Source of the DNA: Bombus terrestris
Lineage: Eukaryota > Arthropoda > Insecta > Hymenoptera > Apidae
NCBI RefSeq assembly: GCF_910591885.1
Contig: NC_063278.1
Location: 7,351,501-7,415,500 of the forward strand
Direction: 5' to 3'
DNA length: 64,000 bases
How positions within the stretch are numbered: position 1 is the stretch's first letter; the number at the start of each line of letters is the position of its first letter. The notes beneath the pieces were generated by a model. It saw only the letters and a program-made list of their open reading frames with translations. It did not search any database and was not told where the DNA came from. The position numbers and the translations under genes were made by a program. Positions 40,355-52,724 of the stretch are shown here, one piece after another.

Positions 40355-42031
40355 GTACGAAATTCGTGCCAGTAAAGTTTGGTTTTAACGAAGGATGAAC
40401 TGGATGTTACCGAATTTCTATTCGTTTCGATCTCTATGTTCGGTGTCTTCTTCGTTGATATACGAGCGCACGAGTAGCGATGGTATTCGAATGAAGATAA
40501 TAACGAATAACCGCGGACAATTTTTCCGCAATTAACAGGATAAAACGGATGTCAGATTTACAATCGTGTCCTCACTGCGTTCTCGTTTCGCTTTATGAAA
40601 TACAACGGCTGGCTCGTCGTTAAATTAACGAGACCTCAGGAGCACCGCGTTTTCTCCCTGTTTTTGTGGTTTATGACGGTCGGCGTGCGCGCGAGCGCGC
40701 ACCTGCGGCTACCTCCGTCCCTTCGTCGAAGAAACTCGTTATCGGTGGTCTCGCGCATTTTAGTCCACGCCGCTAACCGCGGACGATCAATTAACAATCG
40801 GGCAAAAGTGAAAGTGTCATACGTTCGCGTATAGATTTCCTTCTCCCTTCTTTCTTTCTTTCTTTTTGTCGAGGTTACGCCTCCGTTTAATTCGATTTAA
40901 TAAAGGAGGAACAAGATCTCGAGGAATGGCACGCGAGCTGTGTAAATTTACTAATACACTTTGCGCGCTTCGTGGCACGGTTGCGTAAATTTCGATGAAA
41001 TTTCTGAAGTTCTGGCAACGAGGAGCGGCCCCTGTTGGCTGGGCTCGGCTGCCAAATTGTCATCTGGCAGTGCACCGACGAAATAATCGCGCGAGAGGGA
41101 CGGAATATTCAGCCGATCGACAGAAGAGCATCTATTACGCGTCTATTTATAATGCTCGTTTATATCTCGCGAGTACGAGAAGGAGAAAAGTGGAGAACGT
41201 TGAGAATTCCTGTCTACTATTTAACACACGGATCGTTTAATAACCGTCGATTTAGCACCGACGATTCAACTTGTAGCTGCGTGATAAATAGATGGATCGA
41301 ATCAATTAACAAGTTAAAGGAAACGCGTACAATTTCCGCCGGTTCGCGAATGAAATGTATATTAGATGAATAACATCCAACGTGTTTGTTGCACATCGTG
41401 TTTTATGGCAATTAAAGTGTGGCAATTTTATTGTATACCTTTCTTCTTACTTAGTTCTTTCTTCGTCCTTGTTGCAGACGTGTTCTTCTTCCAATACTTG
41501 GAATAGTTTTCTCGTTAAAAGGTTCTTATGCAGAAAAAGTTGTAAGATCTACGAAAGGCTGGGAAAAATACTCGTACACCATGTACTTATCGTAATATTT
41601 ACGGTGAAAATTGTTGAATTAAGCCCAAGTATATTAAGTTCTGTGTCCTACTCGAGGGCATTTTTCTGCGACTAAAAGAATTTTATGCTATAAAAATGGA
41701 ATAGAGATCGTCTTAAAAAATGCGGTAGGACCTGGCGAAAAAACGCTTCGTTGGAAAATGAAGGTATATGCAAATAGGTAGCTTTCGTAGCCACTGAGTA
41801 TCTCTCGTAGTGTAAAATATTAATTAAAGCGAAGCTCGTTAGGATATTCCGACGAATTCCACGAATAAATTTGCTGATACTTATGACTGACAGTGTACGC
41901 GTAAATTGATTCGAGGCAAACGTCATTCATTGTAAAACGGTAGCCGCAAACGCGAATATCTCTCCGGTTGCTCGCCGTTCTCGCATACCAGGGAGATACC
42001 GGGATATCGAAAAGTTGCTCGTTCCTCTTGC

Positions 42032-42058
42032 GTGTGTGTGTGTGTGTGTGTATGTGTG
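42032..42058. repeat. (GT)n microsatellite
   Basis: About nine to ten GT dinucleotides are followed by tatgtgtg. Antisense frames through it encode His-Thr repeats and are artefacts. Confidence 0.95.
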
Positions 42059-43350
42059 GGAAAGAGAGACGGAATAAAGGCATTGGAAGGGGGAGGTTGC
42101 TCGAACTCGTCAAGAATGTGGTCGATTTTTAGCACCTGACGCACGGAGCTCGTTTCCGATCGACTTAGCGTGTGCACGCTCGCGCTACACAGTTCTCGAT
42201 TCCCGCCATCAAATGTCCCGTGGATCCACGCGAACCGTTTTACGCATCGATTTTACCACGACGTCGCCGCTTCAAACGGACGCTAATGTCAACGATGATG
42301 GATTCACCGGCCGTTCGAGCATCCACCGAAATAGACTTCTGATAAATATTTCGTTGCGATTCTGATGCGCTCCCGTTGAAACGCTCTGTCAAACGTCGGT
42401 CCTCGGTAATAAATGCTCCGATTCGGTCGATAGCTGTGCTAGATTCTTGGGATAAGACTATTCGGTGGGATAAGGTGACTTATTTTTGTCGTAAAAAATT
42501 TTATTACATTCGCGGACACGTGTCGAGGACCAAGGATCGAATCTTGAGATAAAATTACGATCAGGCGAATATTGAAAATAATTCGGAAACAAAAAATTTA
42601 ACGTTAGAAATAAACAACTCTTGTTATCGCGTTATTGGCTCACCTCAAAAATAGATGGTTAAGGAAGTAATTTTCACCTGCGATCGATGCTACGGATTTC
42701 CAATGCTGTTAAACAAGCCATTTCACTAATCACCGCTTCGCTTCGATGCTCCAGTTGAAGTTTCTCTTGAAATTACCGGATTAATTCATCGCAATTCACG
42801 GCATATTATTTAGCTGGATAATTGTTCTGCTACCGGACCCGGAACGAATAACCACGCGGTGATAACAACATTCTGACGATAGTAGAAGCTCGATCGGAAC
42901 GGGTATGTATACTCTTGTACCGGAGGCATTTCAAGCTACCGGGAATTTCTTCTTCATCTACAACATCTATCAGACGATTAACTCGTATACTGCTTCTTTA
43001 ATATTAGATCAGTGTCTATGGATATTTCATTTAACGTTTCATCGATATTTCAAGTTGTTCATGCCTCAAGTTTCATTTTGACCAGATCTTATCGTCCATG
43101 AAATTTTACTGTATGGTCAGTTATTCAGTACATTAACGAAGAGAATACTTAATCACATGAAAACAACATCGAATCGTAATATATCGAATTGCCTTGATTG
43201 AACGTATGATGTTTCAGACATGTACTTTCGTCATTACTATAGCCATTAATCTAAAATAGTATATTCTCTTTAAACTCTCGAATGGTTGACACGTCTAATT
43301 CGTTCCAGAAATATCTCTTGCAAATTTACTATTAATACAAATCTCACAGA

Positions 43351-43376
43351 CTCTCTCTCTCTCTCTCTCTCTCTCT
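43351..43376. repeat. (CT)n microsatellite
   Basis: Thirteen uninterrupted CT dinucleotides in the giant intron. No acceptor-like AG with coding sequence follows closely. Confidence 0.95.
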
Positions 43377-46228
43377 GTACCCAGGATTACCTTTCTTATT
43401 ACTTGATTTTACGATTTACAATTACGTTTCTCGAATTCCATGACTAAGAATGTTTTCAAGAAAAAAGGAAAGGAAAAAAAATAATAGAATTCATGCGTGT
43501 GACGTCGATGCAACCTGTTGCTCGATGTTACGGCATAAGTACACGGGGTCACATAGAGTCGTTGGTTTCCCGGGTGAGACCGGAAATCGATACGGGTGGA
43601 AATTTATCGTAAGAGCAGTGGACCAAAGCACCAGTGTTAGTCCAGGCTATTCACCAGTGCGCCCCATGGGGCATCGTACGTATATTGTCGGTGTTATTTC
43701 GTGCGCAACACGTGGAACACGAAAAATCCACCGGGAGATATTGCACCAAGAGCGTGTACACAGTCTTATGACTCCTATAGGTACTCTAAACGCGTTGTAT
43801 TTCGCCACCTGTGTTCTCCAGCCGGCGTGGTTTATCCACGAGCATGAAGCATTCCAGGGACCTTGAAACGGATCGTTCGATCGTACGAACGTTGATGGTA
43901 GTTTGTCCGAGTATTTTGATTAATTATTAGTCGTCAAGGTCTTCCACCGTTGAGCCGTGTTGTAGCTCTTATCGCAAGTATTTTTTTTAACAGAACTCTT
44001 TCTTTTTCGCGTTATAAATTTCTTCGAGTTTTACGGCTCTCTGTTAATCTCTTTTCTACGTGCTTTTATCGAAAGCAGCGGATAGGTTTTGTTATTTTTG
44101 ATATGAAGCTTACAAATTACTGATCGCTCTATTATTATATATAATGTTACAGCTTCTGTCAAAGATATCGATAAACATTTTTTCTGGAATCTTTTATTTT
44201 CGATGGGCATCGTTGAACTTGGAAATTTAGTAGAATTTAATTTTATTCTACTCATAGATCATCTGCAAGCGTATCAAAAATATCGATCACGTATTATCAA
44301 ATGCGAGAATTTCTTTGAATTCCGTTAGCCAGTTCAATTTCACAGTTCGAACTGCACCGTATTAAGAAAACGAGGCCAATTTTCGTGTAAGTCGATAGAA
44401 ACCCTTTTCAACGGATCGTCGAAAGCAGATGCGGCGAAGCTCGCGTGTCTAGAGTCCCTTAGGGACGACTCGATTTTGCGAAAAGTTAATTAAAAGTCGA
44501 GGATCGGCGCGCAGTTTCGGTACTCATCAACAATTCGCTACCCCAATCGTTCTTGCTTGGCTGCCAGGTAATTATGGCCCTTGCCGAAAGGGTATTTCGA
44601 AGATGTCCGCGATTTCTTCTTAGAAATCGAACCCAGAGTCTTACTGGTTCGTAGAATTGGTTTAAGTAACGAGAATAAAACCAAAGTCGAATCACGAGTC
44701 TCTCACCCGTAAATGAAACAACAATAAGTCGAGTCTTTGATTTCTTAAGACTCTTTGGATGCTAAACGGCGTGGTCTTTATACGTTATCGATTGTCAAAT
44801 TGTCAAATCGTCTCCAATTGCTGCATACGAATTTTTTAAAATGCCACCTACTCTAGAAAGTTTTCTCGTACAGAAATTTATCGAAATGAATGACTATAGT
44901 ATGAAATTTGTTACGAAAAACTCAAAATCAAAACAGGTATACGGAAAAGCACATAATACAAGGGAGGAGGAAAGTTTACTGGGAAATATTCTTTTACTTC
45001 TTACTTTTAGTTTATAAAATTTCCATAGAAAATTAGGAACTGGTCATTTTAACTGCCACGGCAATTCTAGTGTTAATTTCGAATTAATTACAAGATACGT
45101 AAGAGAAAGATGGTGGTTTCTAATTTTTGCTAGCAGATAATGTATGTTATAACAACAACGAGCGGGTGATGGTTCTTTAATCATAGAGGTCTTGCTTTTC
45201 CGCGAAAAAAATAGATTATACCACGTGCAACAATGTGAACGTGTAGCCTCCGAGATCTCGAGGAGCAGAAAAAAAAGGGAATCAGCCGATGAGTTATGCC
45301 GCTGGTTCGCAATTACGTTTTTCCTACGAATAACAGCAACCTTGATCTTGTTCTCGAGATACGCTCTCGGTAATCTAATATGGTGGATCTTAATGCGTAT
45401 AATCTGGGTGGCGTGCTCGATACAGTTACGCGCAATTTAGTGGTGCAATAATCCCTGTCGGTTTGTAGCCTCAACCAGGCTCTAGGGGACATGATCGAGC
45501 CTGGTAAATTGAAAATTTTCATGCGTCTCTAGGTCGAAGATATCTTTTCACGAAATCCAAAAACTTGTTCATATTTCTCATGAAAATACCAGAAAGTGAC
45601 CATCTTCCTGCGTTGTGTGTTAAACTCGCAAAGAGGAAAGTTGATACGCGAGTTTAACGTCCCTTTCTTTGGTGGTGTCTATCGATGGAAATTGAACTAT
45701 GCGTTAACACAGAGATTGAACATCTTTTATACCGTTGTTTGTCTACAAATGTACATGGAAACCGAGATTTAAATGTTAAAACTTCAGGAGCGTGTAGAGG
45801 ATGGATAAACTAAGAAAAATGTCCTTTGGAGATTTGCTATATTTTGTTGCTATATTTTGGAAAAAATCGCGAGAAAGATAGTCGAGGAGTTTCCGTTTAT
45901 TTATTTACACCTATTTCGTGTTATCGTTTATTTTACAAAGATTATTTTCAAAATGCAGCAACGCAAGCAGTACGCCTAACATTGACTACCCTAATTGCAA
46001 CTAGATATTGTTCTGGTGATATTTGGTGTACTGCAGCTACGATTTGGTTTCTCCGAATAAATAAGAGCAACTGAGTAATTAAAAAAAGAACGAAAATTCG
46101 TTTGTTTCTTTTTTCGTTATTTTCTCCAAAACGGAGCCAAAGCGAGCAAACCTTTAAGCGCCGTTTTTTGCTCAGTTTATTGTTCATCTATTCACGCTCA
46201 CAAAGTTCTTTGACATTTTAATCGGGGA

Positions 46229-46239
46229 CACCCTGTATA
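46229..46239 (-). repeat. isolated transposon-end-like motif (CACCCTGTATA)
   Basis: This is the reverse complement of TATACAGGGTG, extended on the minus strand as TATACAGGGTGTCCCC. In this orientation the element body would lie to the left. The adjacent sequence (46070-46228) has no recognisable transposase frame. Confidence 0.35.
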
Positions 46240-46711
46240 TTTAAAACAGTGATCATTTAGAGTTTAATCAGAAAGTTGCACGAAGCTAATATGAAAATTC
46301 TGAGGAACTTAGAGTTGGTCGGACGTGTCAGAATCTTTGTTAGCTGAAGTCGAAGATGGGAAATAGTTTGAGGTGAAATCTCGCGAGTTCTTGGATTTTC
46401 AGAGAAAATCCGCCGTGGAAGGCAGCGTAGCTAGGCGCGAGGCGTTTGTACGCGGGCAGAGGCACTCGTGGAACAGGTTCGAGGTTGCTGAGGAACTGGC
46501 CGAGCAACGAGCAGGAAAAACAAGAGGCACAATCGGATTGTAGCCGATTGCCCGGGGGCAGGAATAACGGTACCAGCGCGATGTTTGCCATCAACTGAAC
46601 ATCCAACTTTTCCATTCGTTCGCGTCCACCCTAGAAAAGTTGCGTTCAATGAGCCATAAATTAAGCCTTGATTTCTGGCACCCACTCCCGTTTCTTCCGG
46701 TCTCTCGCTCT

Positions 46712-46731
46712 TTCTCTCTCTCTCTCTCTCT
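46712..46731. repeat. (CT)n microsatellite
   Basis: A short uninterrupted CT run inside a pyrimidine-rich patch. It has no coding context. Confidence 0.9.
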
Positions 46732-48479
46732 TTGCGCCATTCATCTGCATTCAATGGTACCACGATCAGCGAACACCCTGCATCATGAAGCTTCCGGAAT
46801 TTTTTTGATTTCTTTCATCTTCCAAGGACTTGTAGCCTGTACATGTTGAAGATCGTTGATCCTTTTAATAGAAATTTTTTGAAAATTTAAGTATTTCCAG
46901 ATTGAATTCTGTTCAGTGAGACGAAGAAATACCGACGATTGATATTACTGGAAGGGTGAAGCTCTCAGTCCCGAATCTTTCAGTTGATTCTTCTTGACAC
47001 TCTCTTCTTTGAAACGGTCAATGTTCGTCTACTTAAAATATCAAATACCAATGTACCAGGAGCATCGTGGCACGAACCACATGAATTAATTAACAGAAAT
47101 TCGATTTCAAGGATAATCGAATACTTTCGCCTTTGAGAGGAAAGGAATTCAATTTGTTCGGCGGGTCGATAGCAACACGCACCACTGAGGTTTGCATCTA
47201 GATTCTAGAGTATCTTGAGACAGAATCAATTTGAGGCGACTGAGAAACAAGAGTAAATCGTGTCTTAGTCGTGAAACAATTCGTTCGATCGGCGTTTCCG
47301 GGGAAAATTGTTTCTCTCGGGGGAGAAATCGCGTTATGCCCTTGGCAAACAGAAGAAAAAGCAAGAGATTCGCGTGGAAGGTTCGTCGATTTCACGGAGA
47401 TGGAATAAAAGAGTTCGAGTAGAAGTCGACTCTTGACGTTGGATTTATTGAATTTACGGAAGCTGGCCGAGCGGCTACATCTCCGGCCGCTGCTCTCTAT
47501 CCAGCCTGCACATAAATTCAATCAATTAGCCGGCTTTTAACGTGGGCAACCTCGAATCATCCTTGTTAGCTCTCGCAGCCAGACCTCCTGAATCTTATTC
47601 CGACGAGATTTGTGTCCTCGATGCGACACGATCTCTTTCGATCTCTCTTCCTCCCGATTTATACCGCGCAACTGCGGAAATTCGTCTCGCTGTGTAGCAA
47701 AGTAACGTGCAACGGATTTATGAAATTATTCCTCGCGTTTGCCGCTATCTTCGATCTCCAGTTTCTTTCGAAATCGAATCGTGCAACCTGTAGATGATAC
47801 CGTTTTGCGTCTCTGCTTCTACTTTAATTAACTCGCGTCTCGTCGAATTCTATGCGAAATAAGACGAGAAATCTAAAACTAAGTAGCAAATAGAAACGTG
47901 GATACCATCCGTCGATCCGATCACCATCAAATTCATCGAAGAGGACAGATATTCCACGTTGAAGAAAGACAATACTAAATTGAAATTAACGCGTTCACTG
48001 CTACTGACGCACATATTGCGTCAATTTAACTAATGTACTTGATTAATGCCGTTGACGTAACTATCTCATTCTAGTTTTCTCATGTTTGGACCAAGTACTT
48101 AAAAAGGCACACGAACCGCTGTGTCGAAGCAAACGTTATTAACCGAAACAAGCGCTTCTTCGACAAGTAGGAAAATATGCGATTCCAAAGTTGGATAGTC
48201 GACGATATTTCGTAACGACGAATTAATTTGTAAACCTCGGTCGTAAATACCTGGAATTAACTGGAGGATCGTTTTACGATAAAATGCCAGCTTGTATCGG
48301 ATTAATCGCCGACAGATCGAAACCACGCCATTTTTCTCTTGCTGCGCAACGAATTTGCACGACGCAGACTGTCAGCAACGATCGTACGAGGTCATGGCTG
48401 CCGGTCGACATCAGTGGTAGCGTTACAAAGATGCGAGCCATGGTGGAGGATCGGTGTTTCTCTCTCTGCTTCGCGTCAC

Positions 48480-48790
48480 GGTTCTTTCTTCTTCTCTTTC
48501 CGTCTCAGTGACCTGCAACTCCCCGATCTCTCCTCTCTTGCCGGCTCTCGCGCCGGTGAATTGATGCGTGGGTGCAGGTTGGACGCAGATAACGCGGGAG
48601 GAGTTTCGTTTGTCCAATCCTCGATGATCCTGTGTTCCTCTCACCTCTCCTCCGTTCTCTTCTCTTTTCTTCTTGTCTCTCTTCTCCGCTCTTTTCCCTT
48701 CTCCGCGCTTATCTTCCTTATTCATCCTCCTCTTTCTCCCTCCTGCCCGTTCTTCGCGTTTCTTTGCTCCTACTTCGTTGCTCGCAATTT
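48480..48790 (+). repeat. polypyrimidine-rich block
   Basis: A C/T-dominated stretch keeps frames open on both strands: 48339-48821 on plus, and the Lys/Arg/Glu-rich 203-codon frame 48423-49034 on minus. The minus frame is the longest in this part of the window, but its core is the complement of low-complexity CT sequence. I see no domain or splice structure, so neither is called a gene. Confidence 0.65.
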
Positions 48791-50199
48791 TTCTGTATCT
48801 TCGCCGGCTAAACCGTTTTAATGGATCGTGCGAGTTTGGTTGCTCGCGAATGTGGCCGATTTTCAGATCGAATTCTTTCTGTATTTCGTCGACGTATCGC
48901 TGGAAAGAATGTTCATCGATCTTGTTTCGCGACGTTTCTGTAGATTCGACGCAGGCAAGTAAGCTTTCCTCGCGAATTTTCGTAGTAGCTACCGCTGTGC
49001 AGAGAGCGATGCACCTGTGGTGACAAAATAACATTCGTTCTCGGGACCTTTCTATACGACAATTCGATACGTAACGATATTAGCGAATCGGCAAGCGACG
49101 AATTGTCGATTAGAAACTCCCGTTGCACGAACAGATTCTACAATTTTAACTGACTTGTAATTCATTATCAAATTTACCTAGGCAGCTACGATAATTTCCT
49201 TACTAAACTTTACCAAAACGTTTCTAGGAGAATTTTTTAATCCTGACAACTCGTAACTTGCAACTTTGAAAATGATTTATGTTATCTATATAGTTCGATC
49301 AAACTTGAATGCCGAAAAATGTAATATTTCCCCATAGAATTGAAGCGTAGTACCATCGAAACAAATGGAAAAAATCGCGCCGATCTGCTCGGTAAAATAT
49401 TTTCGTTCTTCCGTCGGTTTTCTCTCGAAATCGTTTTCTCTTAAAGAATCGCGAGCAAAACCGGTCGAAGCAACGTTTCGCGAAACGAAGGTATCGTAAG
49501 GGAGCGTGCGCGATTATCATCCAACGTATACAGGTATTTTTACGAGGAGCTCGATATCTCGATAGCGATTATCGAGATAGCCTAAGCGTCGATCGGTGTC
49601 TCCGCGTTTGCTCATGACGATTGCGTCCCTATCTACGCCGATCTTACCGACCACTGGGACATATAATGAGCCACGTTGTCACTTATAAAGTCTTGGTTGT
49701 AGAATCAGCAGGTTGCATGGGACCCCTCTTCGAGATTACGCGGCGACACTCTACACGAGGAATTGCACCTGTCGCAGATGTAAACAGTTCGCACGATTCG
49801 AAAACAGAGCAAGTTTCCCGTGTTTGCTTCTGTTTCACAGATTAGAAACACCGTTTTGGGGTGATAATTCGATCGAGCAACCTACTATTGCCCGTTCATG
49901 GAAACAGCTTTACGATAAAACTCGATGTAGATGTTGGAAGAGATTTTTCTTCTTTTATCTTTCTTTGTCTCTCCCTTTCTTCCTGTTTCATGCTTTGACT
50001 GTACGAGGTTGGACGCGTTGAAAACGAAACTGTCTTTACGCAGCTCAGAAACCAAGCACGCGGCAAGAAGAGACTGAAAAACGATCGAAGAGGATGTATC
50101 GATTGGCGATAACGTTACAAGATTCAGCTCGATCGCTTCATTCGGCACGAGCGAATGAATTTTTCGAATACGCGCGTTCTTGCGCTCGGTTGGAAAATG

Positions 50200-50500
50200 T
50201 CGGGCTACGCGAACAAAAGGACAACGCGATGCTGCGAAATAGCTTTCGGCTAATAAAAACATCACTGCGCTTGAGCATCTACCCTGCTCGCTGGTTCTCG
50301 CTCTTTGCGACTTCTACTTCTTCCCAAGGATCAAGTCAGTGTTCAAAGGAACTCATTTTCTGTCGGTAGAGGCCGTGGAAGCAAAAACGACCGAGATTCC
50401 CAACGACTTTACAGAACATGACCTGTAGAATCGCTTTGATCGTTGGCAGCATCGTATGTGACTGTGTGCCAAGTGAAGATCTACTTCGAACGCGATCGTT
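50200..50500 (+). pseudogene. decayed mariner-type transposase, C-terminal part
   Basis: Fragments in several frames line up with the mariner (D34D) transposase C-terminus. KDNAM at about 50217-50231 matches the HDNAPAH motif and keeps the second catalytic Asp. HLPCSLVLALCDFYFFP at 50276-50326 matches HPPYSPDLAPCDFFLFP. FKGTHFLSVEAVEAK follows, then a stop (TAG), then NRFDRW, and finally IYFERDR near 50480-50497 matches the YFEGD end. In-frame stops and at least two frameshifts break it. The usual SPDLAP is eroded to SLVLAL, while the Asp of the CDF motif remains. No terminal inverted repeat was identified and the N-terminal half was not found. It is a dead relic of a cut-and-paste transposon, of an age suggested only by its decay. 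Confidence 0.75.
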
Positions 50501-52471
50501 GCTGATTTTCCGAATTTGTTTAATAGAAACAGGCACGGTCTCGTCTTTCCGTGTCGTAATTCGTTGGAAGGAAGGATAGTTTCTACATGGAATCTTTAAC
50601 ATATCTATTTTTACCTTATTTGTCATACTTTATAAAAATAATATTCAGCTGATTAATTGAATTTACATACTTTATGTGCGCGATAACACAGAAATAAAAT
50701 TTCCCTAATAAAAGCTACGATCTATCACTCGTAAAAAAAACATAGACCATTGCAGCACCTGCTCTCGTTTGAATATCCTAGTTTTATAGATGATATATAG
50801 ATCAAAATGAATTTAAATACAATTTCCACGCATAGAATAAAAAATTCTTAGTCGCACATTCATAGTACACGGCAAGTAGACACGTACGTATTTCTGTCAC
50901 GCGGTTATGAGCAACCATAGCAACAGAGGGGACAGGTATTCTTTATTAAACTTTCTGGAGTTGTCATCCAGAGAGGATCAGGGTTGAATAATGTAAATCG
51001 TTCCGCAGCGAAGAACGCCGAACGAGCTGCCGCGGCTCGTTTCATCCAACGGAGCATGTAAGAGGAAAATGTATGAAAAACAATTAGTACAAGATAGCCT
51101 CGATCGTGTTCATCGAGCCGACACGGAATAAGGAGTCGGTGATATCATTCTTGAAGATTCGTTGCCGCTTTCCGCTCGAAACATTTACTTGTTTTAATGG
51201 AAACTTGCCCCTGCAATTGGCGGCGCAAGTACTAAGAACAAATCACCTTTGGGCACTTTTTACGATTTCGAATATTAATCTGCCAAGAGTTAAAAGATTT
51301 CTTAAAAGAAACATTAATCCTCCGTAGACAAATTATTAATTCACTTCCTTTTTCTAAAAAATTCGCAACGCTTCGATTATCTCTATTACTCGTTCTAGAC
51401 TATTCGATACTATCGTTCGTTCGATCAAATGTTCGAATTAATAATTATTGTTTGAAAGAAAAATTAAAGGAGAGCCAAGTATCTTACAAACTTTGTATCG
51501 CTTTTGAATTTGAAATCAAAGACGATCCTACGTTAGCCACGGATCATTACGGAGCATCTAAACGTTCTTTAATTAGTCACATAGCAACGGCCAGGATCGA
51601 AAAAGTAATTACCCTTCATCTTGCAATAATTATCGTGTCTTGCAAATAATGCGCGTTCCCGCGAGACCTATCGCGATCGAGCGTATAGTCGTCCGCGCTA
51701 AAATTGCGCACAGTTAATCCCGGTCGTATTGGGAACAAAGCGACGAGCTGGCCGTGCAACGAAGCATAACCCAAAGGGGGCGGGAGGTAGACGAACGTCT
51801 GCCGAAATGTGCCGTTCGAATGGCGGCCATGATGTTAATGTGCGGCAACAAGACAATTGCGTTCCCGTGTTCGTTGGAAAGTGCGTTCTTTTCTCCCCCG
51901 TGGATTCCTTCGTTGTTCCTGCCAGATAACAGTGCCAGGCTAATGTTAATGGCGGAACAGGTGGCCGCCGAGGCGTGACACGGTGACGTCATTGGTCCTC
52001 TCGTGCCACCGACAACACGTCGCCGATACGAAACACTTGCCCCGTAACAAAGGCTCCTTTCGTTATTGCTAGGAATATTTTTTTCGGATAACGTTGCTTC
52101 GAAACGAGATTCGACTCTACTTTCGAAATTGCGTACCACCGTCGTTGATATCAGATAAAATAAAAATATCTTGCGAAAAGAAAATCGTTCTTCTGAAATT
52201 TTCTAGCATTGGCACTGATATTAGGTTTTTTATTAGGTAGATATTAGGTTAATTTATTAAAATTAACACATCCTTTAAACCGACTATTATTTGCTGTAAA
52301 CCGGTTCGATAGATTCTTTGAGGAAAGAATCGGTCGATGTGTATCTATTAAAAAATATACGTATGATTCTGCGTATATAGAGAAAGAAACATTAATCTTC
52401 GTACGCGATCTAAGTATCAGCTATGCGCATATTCGTTTTATCAAAGTTTCGCGATGATGGAAAGTTAGAAT

Positions 52472-52724
52472 TGAGGTGCTATATGTTGTCCGTGATAGAA
52501 TTGTTATTGTCCTCGTCCGGTGGTAATTTTAGATGCTGGCAGGAGATGTCGCTGCTGGGGTACTGCTGATTTTCCTCCTAATTTAGTTGCGTAGGAAAAA
52601 AATCGGACTCCAGTCGGACCCGGGTTCCGAACGTTCGTAACCTAAGGCGCTAACCATTGCGCTGCCGTCGTCCGACACTAGTTAGTGTCGAGTGGTGGTA
52701 TTTGGCTTGTCGAGTACCGCCACA
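52472..52724 (-). mobile_element. solo LTR of the tRNA-like-bearing miniature retroelement
   Basis: Reverse-complemented, this 253-bp segment aligns end to end with the 3' LTR at 63327-63589. It starts TGTGGCGGTACTCGA and ends CACCTCA, giving TG...CA termini. It shares the palindrome CGACACTAACTAGTGTCG (52673-52690), the A-box region (CAGCGCAATGG, complement of 52654-52664), the GTCCGA plus T-run, and the CAGCAGTACCCCAGCAGCGA block. It lacks about 15 bases covering most of the B box, so its tRNA-like module is broken. Flanking 4-mers are gaat and aaat, an imperfect target duplication at best. No internal region is attached. Confidence 0.85.

Noticed and set aside
48423..49034. 203-codon minus-strand frame rich in Lys, Arg and Glu
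   Set aside because: Its core is the complement of a CT-rich block, with a matching plus-strand frame open over the same bases. No domain or splice context was recognised.
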